Below are positions 22,960 to 34,472 of a stretch of 64,000 nucleotides of DNA, piece by piece (the stretch's first letter is position 1; every line of letters begins with the position of its first letter). The notes beneath the pieces are model-generated. The model was not told the origin of the DNA. It saw only the letters and a program-made list of their open reading frames with translations, and did not search any database. The translations under genes and the position numbers were made by a program. The stretch comes from Cryptomeria japonica (lineage: Eukaryota; Streptophyta; Pinopsida; Cupressales; Cupressaceae), in NCBI RefSeq assembly GCF_030272615.1, contig NC_081406.1, positions 171,948,361 to 172,012,360 on the forward strand, written 5' to 3'.

Positions 22960-23960
22960 CAAAAGAGCGAACTAAGACTTCCCTTGCCTCCCCAAATCTG
23001 CATCTTAAGGTTTTCCACTTCCTTTGACCCCTTGAATCAGCGAATTAAGTTTTGCATTGCATTGTTTTGAATGAAATCACGATTTTGCCAAGTACGTTGC
23101 TAAGAAGCTCAATCGATAGCAAGTGTGGAAGGAAATCAATCACTTCCAATGGAAGGTCAAATCAGCGACTTAAGCATTTTCGATCACTTCCTTTGACCCC
23201 CCCAAAGTGCGACTGAAGCATTTTGATGATTTCCTTAGATTGCCTAGTTCAGCGACTAAAGCATTTTGATGATTTCCTTTGATTGCCTAGATCAGTGACT
23301 AAAGGTTTTTCATCATTTTTATTGCCTCTTCCAATCAGCAATCTAAGATGTTTCATTTCCTTTGATGGTTTGGATCAGCAAACTAAAGGATTCTACTTCC
23401 AATTTAAGCTCCCAATGTGTGACTTAGGCATTTTGGACTTCATTTCCTTTGAGGGCCTAAATGTGCAACTTAAGGATTGAGTTACTTCCTTTGACCTCCC
23501 AAATGTGCGACCTAAGGCATAATCACTCCCTGCCTCTCTCAGCATTGCCAATGGATGCTCAAACTCCAACTCATTAACTTCAACTCCCTTCCACAACCAC
23601 GCCTTTGCTTGGGCCCCACAAACCTTACGATGGAGATCAAAAAAGTTTCTAAGGCATTAACAATGCCACTTCAAACACCGACATCAGCTCTTCCTTTGAC
23701 CATTCAAAAGAGTGACTTCAGCATTTTGAACGACTTCCTTTGCCCAGCCAAATCAGCGGCTTAAGAATTGAGTCATTTCCTTTGCCCCTTGAAAAGTGCA
23801 ACTTAAGAGATTTGTGACTTCCTTTGCCCCTTGAAAAGTGCGACTTAAGAGATTTGTGACTTCCTTTGCCCCCCTAAAAGAGAGACTTAAGAGATTTGTG
23901 ATTTCCTTTGCCATCCCAAATATGTGACTTAAGGCTTCCTTTGCTTTGGTAAAACACGAA
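22960..23960 (+). repeat. UOL-4 private leader array (TTCCTTTGCCCC...GCGACTTAAG)
   Basis: About eighteen imperfect copies of a 45-55 bp unit built from TTCCTTTG(A/C)CCC, then AAAAGTGCGACTTAAG(C/G), then ATTTTGATGA or AGATTTGTGA. The most regular stretch is 23760-23920 with ~50 bp period. Not seen in other leaders. Confidence 0.8.
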
Positions 23961-24497
23961 CTTGCTAAGCTGACCAACATCCATGATAAAAGAAGACATG
24001 AGCTGGTGCCAATAAAAAGAGGAAAGGCTGACTTATAAGAGGAGGCATTTCATTTAAAAGACGTGACTGTTGGCATATAAATCATTGAATGGAAATTATC
24101 AAGTTTGCTATGGTAAGGAAAGGGTGTGAATCCTTTTGAGACACCAAATACGAATTTTAATTGGCAATAAAATTATTTAAATGCCAAGTCAGTTGAGGCA
24201 AGGAAGAGGTGCGATTCATGTTTGGGGATACATATATAAGAGAGGTACTAGGTAGCATTCCAATATCATTCAAATTTTTTTCAAAGCAATTTAAGGAGCA
24301 GATTGGAGTGCGAATTGAAGGAGCAGACATAAAAATCAGGTCTTAAGCAATGGAAAATCAGACATAAGAACAGCGATTAGAACACCATTTTGCACAATTT
24401 TAGCATATATATGAGATTAGAAAGCTGAAAATGGGTGAAATCAATATATGTCAAATATATCTAGTGTGCTTGATTGTATCTTTGTTTGTGTTGCAGG

Positions 24498-25129
24498 TTG
24501 CTGATAGAGAGTGAAGTGGCAGGCTGCAAGCAACATCAAGGCAAAGAATAGTGATCAACACCAAGCACCCAAGGAAGGACTTTTACAAATATCTTGAATT
24601 TCTTCCGGAAATACAAGAATCATTGCCAGCATAGCTAGAAGGAAGCTCCAAGGCAGAAATGATCAAGGCAGAAGTTAGTTTCAGAAGAGTTAATCAAAGT
24701 TAGAGGATCGATTTGAGCAAAGTCATCATCACATTAGGTGCATGGAAATGTTGAGTATCAAGAGATATGTCTCATTCATCTACAACTTGTGATGTGTTAC
24801 AAAGATCAAGCAAATTGAGGTGGCGCCTATACATCACTTATCCAATTACATCATTTCAAGATAAGGTGTCCAAATTCAATGTGCCTAACTCATCCAACTA
24901 GAGGATAACTACCACATCTGGGCACAAAATTTGATGCACCTACCGTCACCATCTATTGGTCAATTATTCAAGGATGTGTCCATTTTAATTGTAATTTTGT
25001 CATTGGTCAAGCATTAAATGCTTTGTAATGGGTTTGAAAAACCCTAATTAGGGTGTTTCTATCTTTCAATCTTGGCCATTGATTACGAATCATTTTGAGC
25101 CACTCAATTGTAATAAGAGCACTATATAA
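24498..25129 (+). promoter_or_regulatory. UOL-4 acceptor-like site, non-coding exon, promoter box and TATA
   Basis: TTTGTTTGTGTTGCAG ends near 24498 at the place where coding copies begin their frame. The following ~540 bp have no frame. ACCCTAATTAGGGT (25041-25054) and TATATAA (25123-25129) then mark the promoter, ~814 bp before the unit end. Confidence 0.6.
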
Positions 25130-25936
25130 GGCTCTAGTCTTTCATTTGTAAAGGTTAATAGAAAATAGTTAAAAGTTAAGATAATAGTTAGAATAGAGTA
25201 GGAAGAGAAGGCAAAGATTGTCCCCAAGACATTGTTGTAAGAAGCATGCAAACTTCATTGAAGATATGGTAAAATTCATATGTTGATTCGACAATTTGCA
25301 TGGTCTCTACTTCTCGTTTAATTTTCATGTTGTTTAGATGAATGGAAGAACTTTATGTATCATCAATGGTGAAATTCGTACATCCATACTACTAACACCT
25401 TGCTGATTGTAAAGTGCCTTGCATAGTCAACTGGATCCTTCTTAGCCGAGCTTAACTTCAGTTGTCACTCCTCCATTGATATGCTTCACCTTGAAGGTAT
25501 CTATGCTTGTGGTGGTGATTTGAAAATCATTAGCTATGCCTAGAAGATCACACTAGCCTTGTGGAGATGTTCCCTGCATATCAAAGCAATGCTTAGTTGA
25601 ATTTCATCAAAGATTGTCCACCACTCTTACATTCCTAGGATTAGAATAGCTTTCTCAACCCTTATCCCTTTTGCTATTTTTTCAATCAAGTGAAATCCCA
25701 TGCTCTAGCGACATTCAAAGCATTCAGCATTGAATGTAAGTCCACCTTGTGATTCCAGCAATATCACATCAAACAATTCAGTCTATCCAAGAGCACGCCA
25801 AGACCTGACATTCAAGAACCTTGGAGTCGTCCCATTTGATCACGTAGCTTAGCATTTGGGGAGTCTTTGTTCAAGAGAGGATAGAATACTTAGTATTTTA
25901 TTCTGTGTTGCATAGTGCATAAAAACACCATCAACA

Positions 25937-28511
25937 GAACGACATCTCCCATATTGCTGGCTTTCCCTCTGCCCTTCAATGTAGTGAGCTGATTGTGGAG
26001 TGTGCCAAGCATTAGAACTCAGAAAAAAGGCAAATCATTAACACTTGATGGTAAAGTGTCAACTTACTTCACAGAGGCAGCAGTGGTGGAATTATTTGAT
26101 CTTCCTATGTATGATTCCATGGTTTACAAGAGCAAGAAGGATGCCTTAGCCTTATATGAAAGCAAACCCAAAAAATGTGCTGAGATTATCAACAATGAGT
26201 GGATCAAAGAACGTAGACATCACCATAAGAGGTTACCATAGAAGCTTTTCATGTCTGACTTCAAGAAAGGATTTGGAGAGTTAGTCATGATGCTGAACTG
26301 AGTCATGGGATCACCACAAACTTCTCCATATGAACATTGGATGTGGTCCTACATTGAAGAGGTTGCAAGAGGAGACAAGATCTTCAATTGGGCTAAACTA
26401 GTGAGTGACAACTTGAATGAACAGTTGAGAGACCTTGAGCATACAAAGACTTTTTATATGAGCTCATATGCGGCGTATATCTTAGCTAGATATGGCAAAT
26501 ACAAAGGGCTAACTTGTAGGGCACTAGTTGGACCAGCTGAAGGATGTTAGCATATGACGCCTATTTTGAACTACACTTGCATAGTATTGCTCACTACAAG
26601 AGAGTGAATGATGCCTTCACGATGCACATTGTGAGAAAGTTGCAAGGAGGCTCTCATTTAAGGTTATCTAAGGAGGCTATGAATTTGTTATCAAAAGGCA
26701 TGGTTCATGGTACATTCAATTCCCTAAATTCAGTTATCTAAGGATACAAGGGTTCTCATCATATGCATACTGTCTTCCAAGGTATCCTACGGATAGGATG
26801 GTGCTACTAGAGTTATCAAGGCAATTGCTGGAGTATGATAAGATTCAGAGAAAGAAGAAGAAGGCAAGAATGACTTTTCCCGTCATGATAGGAAAGATTG
26901 AGACATGCTTTACCTTACAAGTAGCCCAAGGATCTGAAGAGGAGTTGCAATATTATAATCTCAACACACACACTGCAAGGAGCAACTTTGATCCTTACCA
27001 CAACATCAAGACAGTAAATGGAGAAAAATTCCATCATCTCATGCACATTGAAGATCATTGGGCCAATGCAACAGATGACTATGAGATAAGAAAAAGGTCG
27101 TATTCAAGGCTATCACTTCAATTGATCACACAATACAAACGTATTGTGCGTGCTTGATCAGCTTGATGAGGGTGATAGGATTATATTACAACCTTTTGAC
27201 AAGGAGAAAGGTAGACCTCTTGATTCATTAGACTGGTCCATCCCTGAGATTACTCTACCTGAGGTAATTGATCAGCCAGTGATAGAAAACACTAAGAGAT
27301 GGATACTTCAGCAAGTTGACAAATTAAGAGAGCAACACATCTCTTTAACCTATGAATTGATGGACAAAGTAGAAACATCATCTTCAAAATATGAATATTC
27401 TGAAGGATCCGAAGATGAAGTCATAAAAAATGAGGTTAATACACAAGAACGGAGTCATAGCAAAGATAGAGATGTTCCCAAGAGTTCACAATCTCAAGGA
27501 AAGAAAAGGAAAGGAGTGCATGAAGAACTAGTGCAGCAAAAGAGACATAAGTCAGCAACTACTCAGTCCACTACTAGCACCTCTTCCGTGAGAGAAGTTG
27601 ATCTCTTTGTGGATATGCATGCATGCTCAAAGGCAAGGTATAAAACCCAGGAAGCAGATGGAATTACTCCTAATTTACAAGATAGGAGTGTGAATGAATC
27701 AAATGAAACCATTCAGCAAAATGATGTGGAAGTCAATTCTCTACCTTGCAATGAAGAGCCTCCACACGATCAGCAAGCAAATATTGTTGGGGAAATGCTA
27801 GGGATGGACATGGATGTACATGGGGTAGATTTCCATGAAGATACAATTGCAACCCCAAGAGGAAATCAACATCAAGCTGAATTGGAAGAAGATGATGAGC
27901 AGTTAAGTCAAGTACCTGAATGGCTAAGAGAAAGAATGAAGAAGAAGCCCATAACAATGATTGATGAAGTGAAGGATTTAGATGCTTTGCTAGCTCGGGT
28001 GAAACAAACTAAAGAAAAGAAACCTAAGAAAAATTCCAAAATTATAAATGAAGCTTCCGGTTTCCGAGTGATGTGAGTGGCAACTCCAAAAGTTGATAAA
28101 CCAAGAGAGGAGATCACAGCTGATGAGGATGGCTTGAGTATTGATGATTTGCAAAGTAAAGTGAATTGCAATTTCTTTCCAGCTACAGGGTTTTCAGCAA
28201 CTCTTTTAAGCAGTGTTTCTTCATTCATGGCATTCATGGAAAATTTTAGAAAACAAGAATTGGAATGACAAAGAACCTTTGCTACTTGTGCTGAAATGTT
28301 GGATGTTTTTGAGTTCAAGCTTGACATCATGCCAAGCATATCCATGGTCATGTACAAGTTCATCATATTTGCTCTCAAGGAGAGAGAAAAAAGGAATGTT
28401 TTTCTAGAAGGAAGTTTGTTGCATTCCTATTTAGCATGGAATTTTGCCATTTGTTCTCTTTCCTCGCATTTTGTGCCAAGGAAGGTGTTTATCTCTATTG
28501 TTGGTTTTTGA
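25937..28511 (+). pseudogene. UOL-3 U3 frame, main piece
   Basis: Resumes at DISHIAGFPSALQC after UOL-4. Early stops (CAKH-stop, ~26012) and frame changes (~26240, 26550, 27150) break it, but the order is the most complete of all copies: AAVVELFDLPMYDSM; HWMWSYIEEVARGDKIFNW; FYMSSYAAYILARYGKYKG; VNDAFTMHIVRKLQGGSHL; PRYPTDRMVLLELSRQLLE; TFPVMIGKIETCF; then the 310-residue open part 27144-28076 with LDWSIPEITLPEVIDQP, basic linker KKRKGVHEELVQQKRHKS, acidic region, VPEWLRERMKKKPITM and KKPKKNSK; and the C-terminus RNVFLEGSLLHS (~28400). Repeated KKRK/KRHK clusters suggest nuclear targeting (inference). Function unknown. Confidence 0.75.
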
Positions 28512-28545
28512 TTAAGTTTGGCAATTAGTTAGTTGGTTACAACTA

Positions 28546-28632
28546 ACCCTAATTAGGGTCTAGTTGTCTCAATCTTGGCCATCAATTTTAGATTGATTTT
28601 GGCGCTTTATTTGTATTTGGAGCTCTATATAA
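28546..28632 (+). promoter_or_regulatory. UOL-3 LTR promoter box and TATA
   Basis: ACCCTAATTAGGGT (28546-28559) and TATATAA (28626-28632), ~784 bp before the unit end and just after the frame. Confidence 0.65.
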
Positions 28633-29409
28633 GCTGCCATTTTTTCATTTGTAACTAATGAGAGACTTGAGAATTATTGCTACGTTGCTGCTGGATTAAT
28701 ATAAGACATCAAAGCTTGGTGATTTTATGTTATATCTTGGAGTATTTGCATGGTTATCCCTCATCTCAATTTAAAGTTTAAGTTTATTTAGTTATTTGAA
28801 ATGAAAGATCTTTGTGCAAGACTTATGGTGAAACTTTCATGTTCACACTACTTGTATTTGGCTGATTGTTAAATACTTTGCTTGGTCAACTGAACTCTAT
28901 AATCAAGCTTAACTTCAATTGCTATTTATTCATTAGTATGCATTCTTTTGATGGTATTGATGATTATGAGTGGTGATTTGAATATCATTAGCTATCCTTA
29001 GAAGATTGCACTAGTTTTGTGAAGTTGTTCATTGCATATCAAAGCAAAGCCTAGTTAAGTTTCACAAAAATCTTGCTCATTGTCCTTGCATTCTTAGGTT
29101 TAGTTTAGAATCTCTCAACCCTTTGATCTTTTGCATTGTTTATCAAAAAATCACTAGTAGAAGTAAGCAACAAGTATCATTGAAAATCTTTCGAATCTAG
29201 ATTCATTGGGCATTCCTTGTGTTTGAATAGTCCATCTCCTAAGAACAACTACTTAAGTCCCCTTGGAGTACCCAATCACATCAACCATAACCTTGGAGTC
29301 ATCTTGGTTGATCACATAATTTAGCATCCGAGGAGATTTTGATCAAGAGAGGATAGACTGCGTTTGGTATTTTATTTTGTGTTGCATGGTGCATAAAAAC
29401 ACATCAACA

Positions 29410-29728
29410 AGATCCAACCATGAGTTTTACACTTGTTTGAGCCATCAAAGGTGGGTATTGACAACTTAATCAAACAACACTACAAATCTTGATAGGTGTA
29501 GTTCATGTTTCTCTGCCTTGGTTGATTTCTCATTTTTAATTTTTAGAAATCTTGTAGACACATGGCCAAATGAAACTATTCTACCATAGATGAATACACA
29601 TTTAATAATCTAAGAAGTTGTCTCCACTATTTTGATTTTGTTTCTCTCCTTGACCCTTAAGTCCTTTTCTTGTCAATAACTTGGGTTGAAAAGGTCTAGG
29701 TATATAATTGATCAAAGTTTTGGTGTGG
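29410..29728 (-). pseudogene. G1 gag N-terminal piece
   Basis: Near the left edge the minus strand reads KLSIPTFDGSN then THGW, the start of a gypsy gag domain (family pattern xxFxGxxxxxW), continuing at 20419 with QKLDPYF after removal of UOL-3. The rest is AT-rich leader. Bounded on the right by UOL-5. Confidence 0.6.
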
Positions 29729-30546
29729 TGTTGATGTGTTTTTTATGCAGATGCGAACACAGAATAAAATACCAAGGTATCTTATCCTCTCTTGAACAAA
29801 GTCTCTCATATGTATGCTTCATGATCAAATGAGACAACTCCAAGGTTACGAAATGTCAGGTCTTGACGTGTGGATAAGTTCAGCGGTCTGATGTGATATC
29901 GCTGGAATCACAAGGGGACTTACGTTGTACATGAATACTCAATCTTATCATGGATTAGGATGGGTATGTTGATGACTTAGGATTTAGCAATGAAGCTCTA
30001 GACTTAATTCTAACAAGACTTACTAAAAAAATGACAAAAGAGAATAGGGCTCCGGAAATCTATTCCAAGCTTAGGAATGTAGGAAATGACGAACAAATTT
30101 AATGGAATCAAACTAGGCAGGGTCTCACCATCAAGTCGAACAGATTTTGACACGAGCTTAGTGCAATCATCTAAGGTATACTCATAGATTTTCAACCATC
30201 AAACATTGACACCATCCAAGTTGATGCATATCAAGGGACGCATAATAATTGAAGTTGAGCTTGCATAAATTTCCAGTTGATCAGGCACGACACACTTACA
30301 ATCAGCAAGAGGCTAGTGGTATGGATTAAGGATTCCACACAAATATATTCAACAAATCTTTCATTCAATCTAACAAACATTAAAAGCAAATTCTAATCTA
30401 ACTTGGAGGAATTGAGAATCATGAATGCAAAACAACATTTGAAAGACAATCACTATCAAGTCGAACAATGATTTATATTCAAATAGCTGCAGTATATACC
30501 AACAATTCTACAAAAACTCTCGCTAACAAATGAGAGGCAATGGGGT

Positions 30547-30631
30547 TTATATAGAGCCTAAAAGGAAATGAATGGTTCAGATTGATTCAAGATCAACGAC
30601 CAAGATTACAAGATAAAACCCTAATTAGGGT
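30547..30631 (-). promoter_or_regulatory. UOL-5 LTR promoter box and TATA
   Basis: ACCCTAATTAGGGT (30618-30631) and, on the minus strand, TATATAA (30553-30547), ~825 bp before the unit end. Confidence 0.65.
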
Positions 30632-31599
30632 TTGTACAACCACCATTACATTGGCCAATAAGAAATGGGGGTAGGTAAGATAAATAATATTTGATGTAGT
30701 GCCATGTGTCACCTATTCCCTCCTTGAATGAATGTTGACTTGGTACCCTTTGATTGAACGAATGGTGACTAGGATGCCACCTCATCTTGCCTTGTACACT
30801 TAATCAATTTTCTTTGTACGTTCCTCTTCTTCATAATGTTTGGAATTCCTTGTGATACTTTGCATTTCATCCTTATGTTAAAGAATTCCATGAACTATTC
30901 CCTCCTTATGTTTGGAAAATTTTCCCAATCTTGGAATCTTGAAATATTTCCTTCCTTGGTGCTCTTTGATGTTGAAATTCCTTGATGTAGTTTTGGATTT
31001 CTTGATGTGAAATTCTTTGTGCTCATGTCTTGAACTTGCTTTCCTTCATTTGTTCACCATCAAGGTGAAGTCTTCTTCATGATTGATCTAGTCCTCATCT
31101 TCACCTTCTGGAATCTCTGTTTAGAAATCCTCTTTCAATCTTGGAAGTGTTGATATCCCTTATCCGTATTTGCTGTGTTGAAGTGTTGATCATCATGCTT
31201 CCCTTCCTCGTAAGAGTCCTGCAAAACAAATAAACATTGAATCAAACACCAGTATGATAAACCTTATTCAACCTTGGTGGGAAATCCATCTGCGTACAGA
31301 CGAATCAGTTCTCAAAACATCCACATTATCCCTGTCCCTTCCTTCACTTGGTGGAAATTTGATGTCTATCTGGACAGATTTCTTCCTTTGTAATTCCATA
31401 CTCAAGTGGAAATCTGACCCTCATTCAGACTCATTGTCCTTAAAAATCTTGTGGAGATTCGATCACCATTCGATGGAGTGGACATCCGGACAACATTAGG
31501 ACTTTGTTCCTGACATTTGTCCCAACACGTGATAGGTAATCTTAGAAAATTGTAACACCAATTCTGGAAAATATGAAGGTCCGGATTGAAATCTGGAAA

Positions 31600-32370
31600 G
31601 TTCTCCCTAAGACAACCCGATTTTCAGACATAGGGTAAGTCTGATCACAATTGCTAAGTCTGAAGACACCCATGTAAACTCAGAAAATCAAGTATTTGGA
31701 GCCCAAAAATGAATGTCCAGGTCTGGAAATATCACTTGGAGGTCTGAAAACACTCAGAAAGTGACCGATTTTTGATATCAAAGTTGTTATTAAAGTCTGA
31801 TTTTCTGAGGACAGAGTCTGAATACGCCCTCCAATGTGTGAAAATACTCAAAAAATGGTGTATTGAAGTCTGATTTTCTGATTCTTAATTCTGAATACAC
31901 CCTCCGAAAGTCTGAAAAATGGCTCCAAAAAGTCTGAAGACACTCTGAAAATGATGAATATTAATGGCTGGAAGTGGTCACAGCCCTGTCACATGCTTGC
32001 ACTTAAGTTGTTTCACCTTTCTAAGCTCAAAAATGGCTACGTCTGGGCATAAGTATGTGGCTGGGAGTGAAGTTTCAGTTTGAAGACAACCTACAACTTT
32101 AATAAATCAGTCATTTAAACTTGCCGCAGTCATAGGAAACACTTGTATTTGATGGATTTCACCTTCCCAAAGTGAAGTTTGTCAAATTTGGACACGAACA
32201 AAAGGCTGGTAAAAAATATCTAAGTCTGAAGACAAATCTGAAAGTGAAATTTCAGACTTAGATCAGCAATGGAAGCTCCACCAGATGCCCAAAAAACTCA
32301 AGGATGATGCATTCCCAAGTAGGCAATTGGCTGGAAATGAAAATCAGTCTGAAGACAACCCGCAACTATG
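31600..32370. repeat. UOL-5 leader array 1 (AAGTCTGA(A)GACAC / CTGATTTTCTGA)
   Basis: The words GTCTGAA, TCTGAAAA(T)AC(T)C and AGTCTGATTTTCTGA recur about twenty times, most densely at 31600-31960, with irregular 20-45 bp spacing. Non-coding and private to this copy. Confidence 0.65.
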
Positions 32371-32959
32371 GAGTTTCAGACTGTAACAACAATGGCAGCC
32401 CTTGAAAATGCATTAAAAACTCCTCCAAACAACCCCTAACCAAAATCGCCTTAGTGTGGATGAGCTGGGCAATGAAGAATAATTCTGAAAATGTGTTCCC
32501 AGCCAACAATGGAGTCCAAATCACTTCCAGCAATGACGTCAAACTCTGATCTGAGTGTAATGGCAGCCTCCCAACAACAATGGAGTTCAAGAGAATCACA
32601 AAAATCACCCAAAATGAAGGGCAATCTGCCTCACAAAATCGCAGCCCCTCCAATCATGGTGCCATCTCCCAAAATCGCTATATGTGGCTTAATCAGCCAT
32701 TAAACATGCTGTAGCTCCTCTCCAATGGTGGCGTCCAGGTCTGATTGAGCAAACTCTTCCTTCAAATCTGCAACTTCAACTCCAACAATGGTGTCAACTT
32801 GACACTTGGGCAAAAATCGCCCAGCTGGGACCTCCAATCTGCCTTCAATCAGCCACCTAACTGTCACATCAGCAACTTATAATGTTATTTTATTGCTGTG
32901 CAGGCATACTTAAACACATTTTCACCTTGAAACTTCACCACACAAGCAATGTGGGATAA

Positions 32960-33600
32960 AACTTTGATACTTACACTTGCTTGGGGAAAATCGATTTGCA
33001 TTAGAAAAATTATTAATTATAAAATGATCATTACAAATCATTAAATAATTGTTTTTTAGTTTTTAAATAATCGTCAACTTCATTAAAAACAATTAAATTT
33101 GGGTCACATCATTAAAAAGATTTTAAAATTTTATCCAAAATTTGACCCATGGGGAAAATCGACCCCTACTTGAATTAAAAATCCAAATAAAAATAATTAA
33201 AATTTTCAAAAATGCACACTTGGGGAAATTCAATCCCTGTCTGGATAAAAATCCAAACAAAATTTCATCATAAAAAGCGCTGGTGGAAAATCGACAGTCA
33301 TCAGGAATCCTCACTTAAGTCACCCGCAACTTCATCCACACTCCCTAGGGGAAATTTGAAGGTAGTCAGGAAAATTCCCAACACTTGGACAAAATTTAAT
33401 CATCCTAGTGGAAAATCGCCCCTACTCTGGATTTTGAATGGGGAAAAATAAGGCCTGTTTGGATTCCAAGGGAAATCCATGTCCAGTCTGGATTTTGAGT
33501 GGGGGAAAATCATGGGTAGTTAGGAATATGAGGGGAAAAGCACCTCTAGTGTGGAATTTTGACCTTTTGACCCTTAGAATATGGATTTTCATTTGGAATA
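32960..33600. repeat. UOL-5 leader array 2 (TGGGGAAAATCGA / TCTGGATTTTGA)
   Basis: Alternating words GGGGAAAATC(G)A and TCTGGAT(A)AAAATCC or CTGGATTTTGAGTGG recur at 40-70 bp spacing. A second motif array in the same leader, unlike array 1. Confidence 0.6.
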
Positions 33601-34044
33601 TGATGATTTTTCCACTCAAAACCAATAGGAAACTTCAAAACTCAATAAAACTCATCTGGACTTGGGCAAATTTACCAAAAATTTGAGCAAAAAACAAGAA
33701 AACTTATTGGGATAAAGTGCAAGATCAACTCGAATAACTTCCTAGGAGCGAGAAAACAACTCCAAAAGGTCCTAAAACACCTTGGCACAAAAGTATCACC
33801 GACTTATACACATTTAGACATATTTACGCTCAAACGTCAAGGCAAAATAAAAAATCAACACTTCGCAAGAATAAATCAAAACCCTAAGGTAACCCCTAGA
33901 CTTAGGCAAAACTTAGGATCTCTCTTAACATTTTGACATTTTAAACACATGATCGTATTCAAAATTCAAAAACCCTCTTGTCGGCAAAGGCAAACACTAG
34001 GAAATTAGGCAAAACTTCTACTCTAAAAAGCGAAAAGTGGGGGT

Positions 34045-34061
34045 CCCCATTTGCAATGAGG
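34045..34061 (-). other. UOL-5 head hairpin
   Basis: CCCCAT (34045-34050), loop TTGCA, ATGAGG (34056-34061). The stem keeps six pairs on the minus-strand RNA with one wobble pair, 23 bp from the unit start. Confidence 0.65.
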
Positions 34062-34084
34062 CGATGTGTGAAGACGTCACAACA

Positions 34085-34472
34085 TGTGGTTATAATTGTT
34101 ATTCGCTGATGTACTCTCTCCATCCATTTGGTTTTAATTAGCTTTTGAAGTATTTAAGTTCTGGAATGTTTACATTATCTGAGTTAACAAATTTGTTAAC
34201 TTTTGCTGACCTTGTATGATGGCACTGAGCTGTATATTGGTTCTTTTTCCTTCACTGGGAGTTCTCCTTTCTCTTTTTGTCAATCAATATTCTCTACCTC
34301 AAACTTTGTGAACAAAAACTTTGTTTCTGTGTTAAAAGAACTAAAAAGATTGAGCTTTCCTTCTTTCCCTTTGATAGTATTTAAATTCTTTCACTTGGAT
34401 CTATAGATATGATCCTTTGCATTGAATGGGTAGTATGTATATGGGCTAGTAAGATCACAACTTTGATAACAT
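34085..34472 (-). other. G1 5' leader and primer-binding site
   Basis: Non-coding sequence between UOL-5 and the G1 5' LTR. Immediately inside the LTR the minus strand reads ATGTTATCAAAGTTGTGATC, a decayed initiator-Met PBS (family TGGTATCAGAGC). Confidence 0.5.

Larger units (their letters stand above)
22586..25936 (+). mobile_element. UOL-4, 3.35 kb ORF-less UOL unit inside the UOL-3 frame
   Basis: Starts TGTTGTGACGTTTTCACAC and ends ATAAAAACACCATCAACA; flanks gaatg (22581-22585) and gaacg (25937-25941) match at 4 of 5. The host frame is continuous across it, so the borders are reliable. It has the full family layout except the frame: head with CCCC/GGGG stem (22602-22620), leader with private array, acceptor-like TTTGTTTGTGTTGCAG (~24498), ~620 bp of non-coding sequence in place of the frame, CCCTAATTAGGG (25041-25054), TATATAA (25123-25129) and the conserved 3' part. 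One LTR-like unit starting with the head and ending with the tail shows that both belong to a single LTR. Confidence 0.85.
20420..29409 (+). mobile_element. UOL-3, U3-ORF LTR unit (carries nested UOL-4)
   Basis: Starts TATTGTGACCTTTTCACAC (first G mutated) at 20420 and ends CATAAAAACACATCAACA at 29409; 5.63 kb without UOL-4. Flanks ggctc (20415-20419) and agatc (29410-29414) match at 3 of 5, but the host gypsy gag frame passes from HGWI on the right flank to QKLDPYF on the left, fixing both borders; the original site was probably GATCC on the coding strand. Contents: head hairpin, leader array, acceptor TTTGTTTTGCAG at 22370, ATG at 22375, split frame, CCCTAATTAGGG, TATA, conserved 3' part. 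Confidence 0.8.
29729..34084 (-). mobile_element. UOL-5, 4.36 kb ORF-less UOL unit with TSD tgtgg
   Basis: On the minus strand starts TGTTGTGACGTCTTCACAC at 34084 and ends GCATAAAAAACACATCAACA at 29729. Perfect 5-bp duplications tgtgg lie at 29724-29728 and 34085-34089. Minus order: head hairpin (34061-34045), long leader (to ~31219), acceptor-like TTATTTGTTTTGCAG, ~590 bp without a frame, ACCCTAATTAGGGT (30631-30618), TATATAA (30553-30547) and the conserved 3' part. A donor-like GTAAGTATC lies near 32972. Its two leader arrays are listed separately. Confidence 0.85.
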
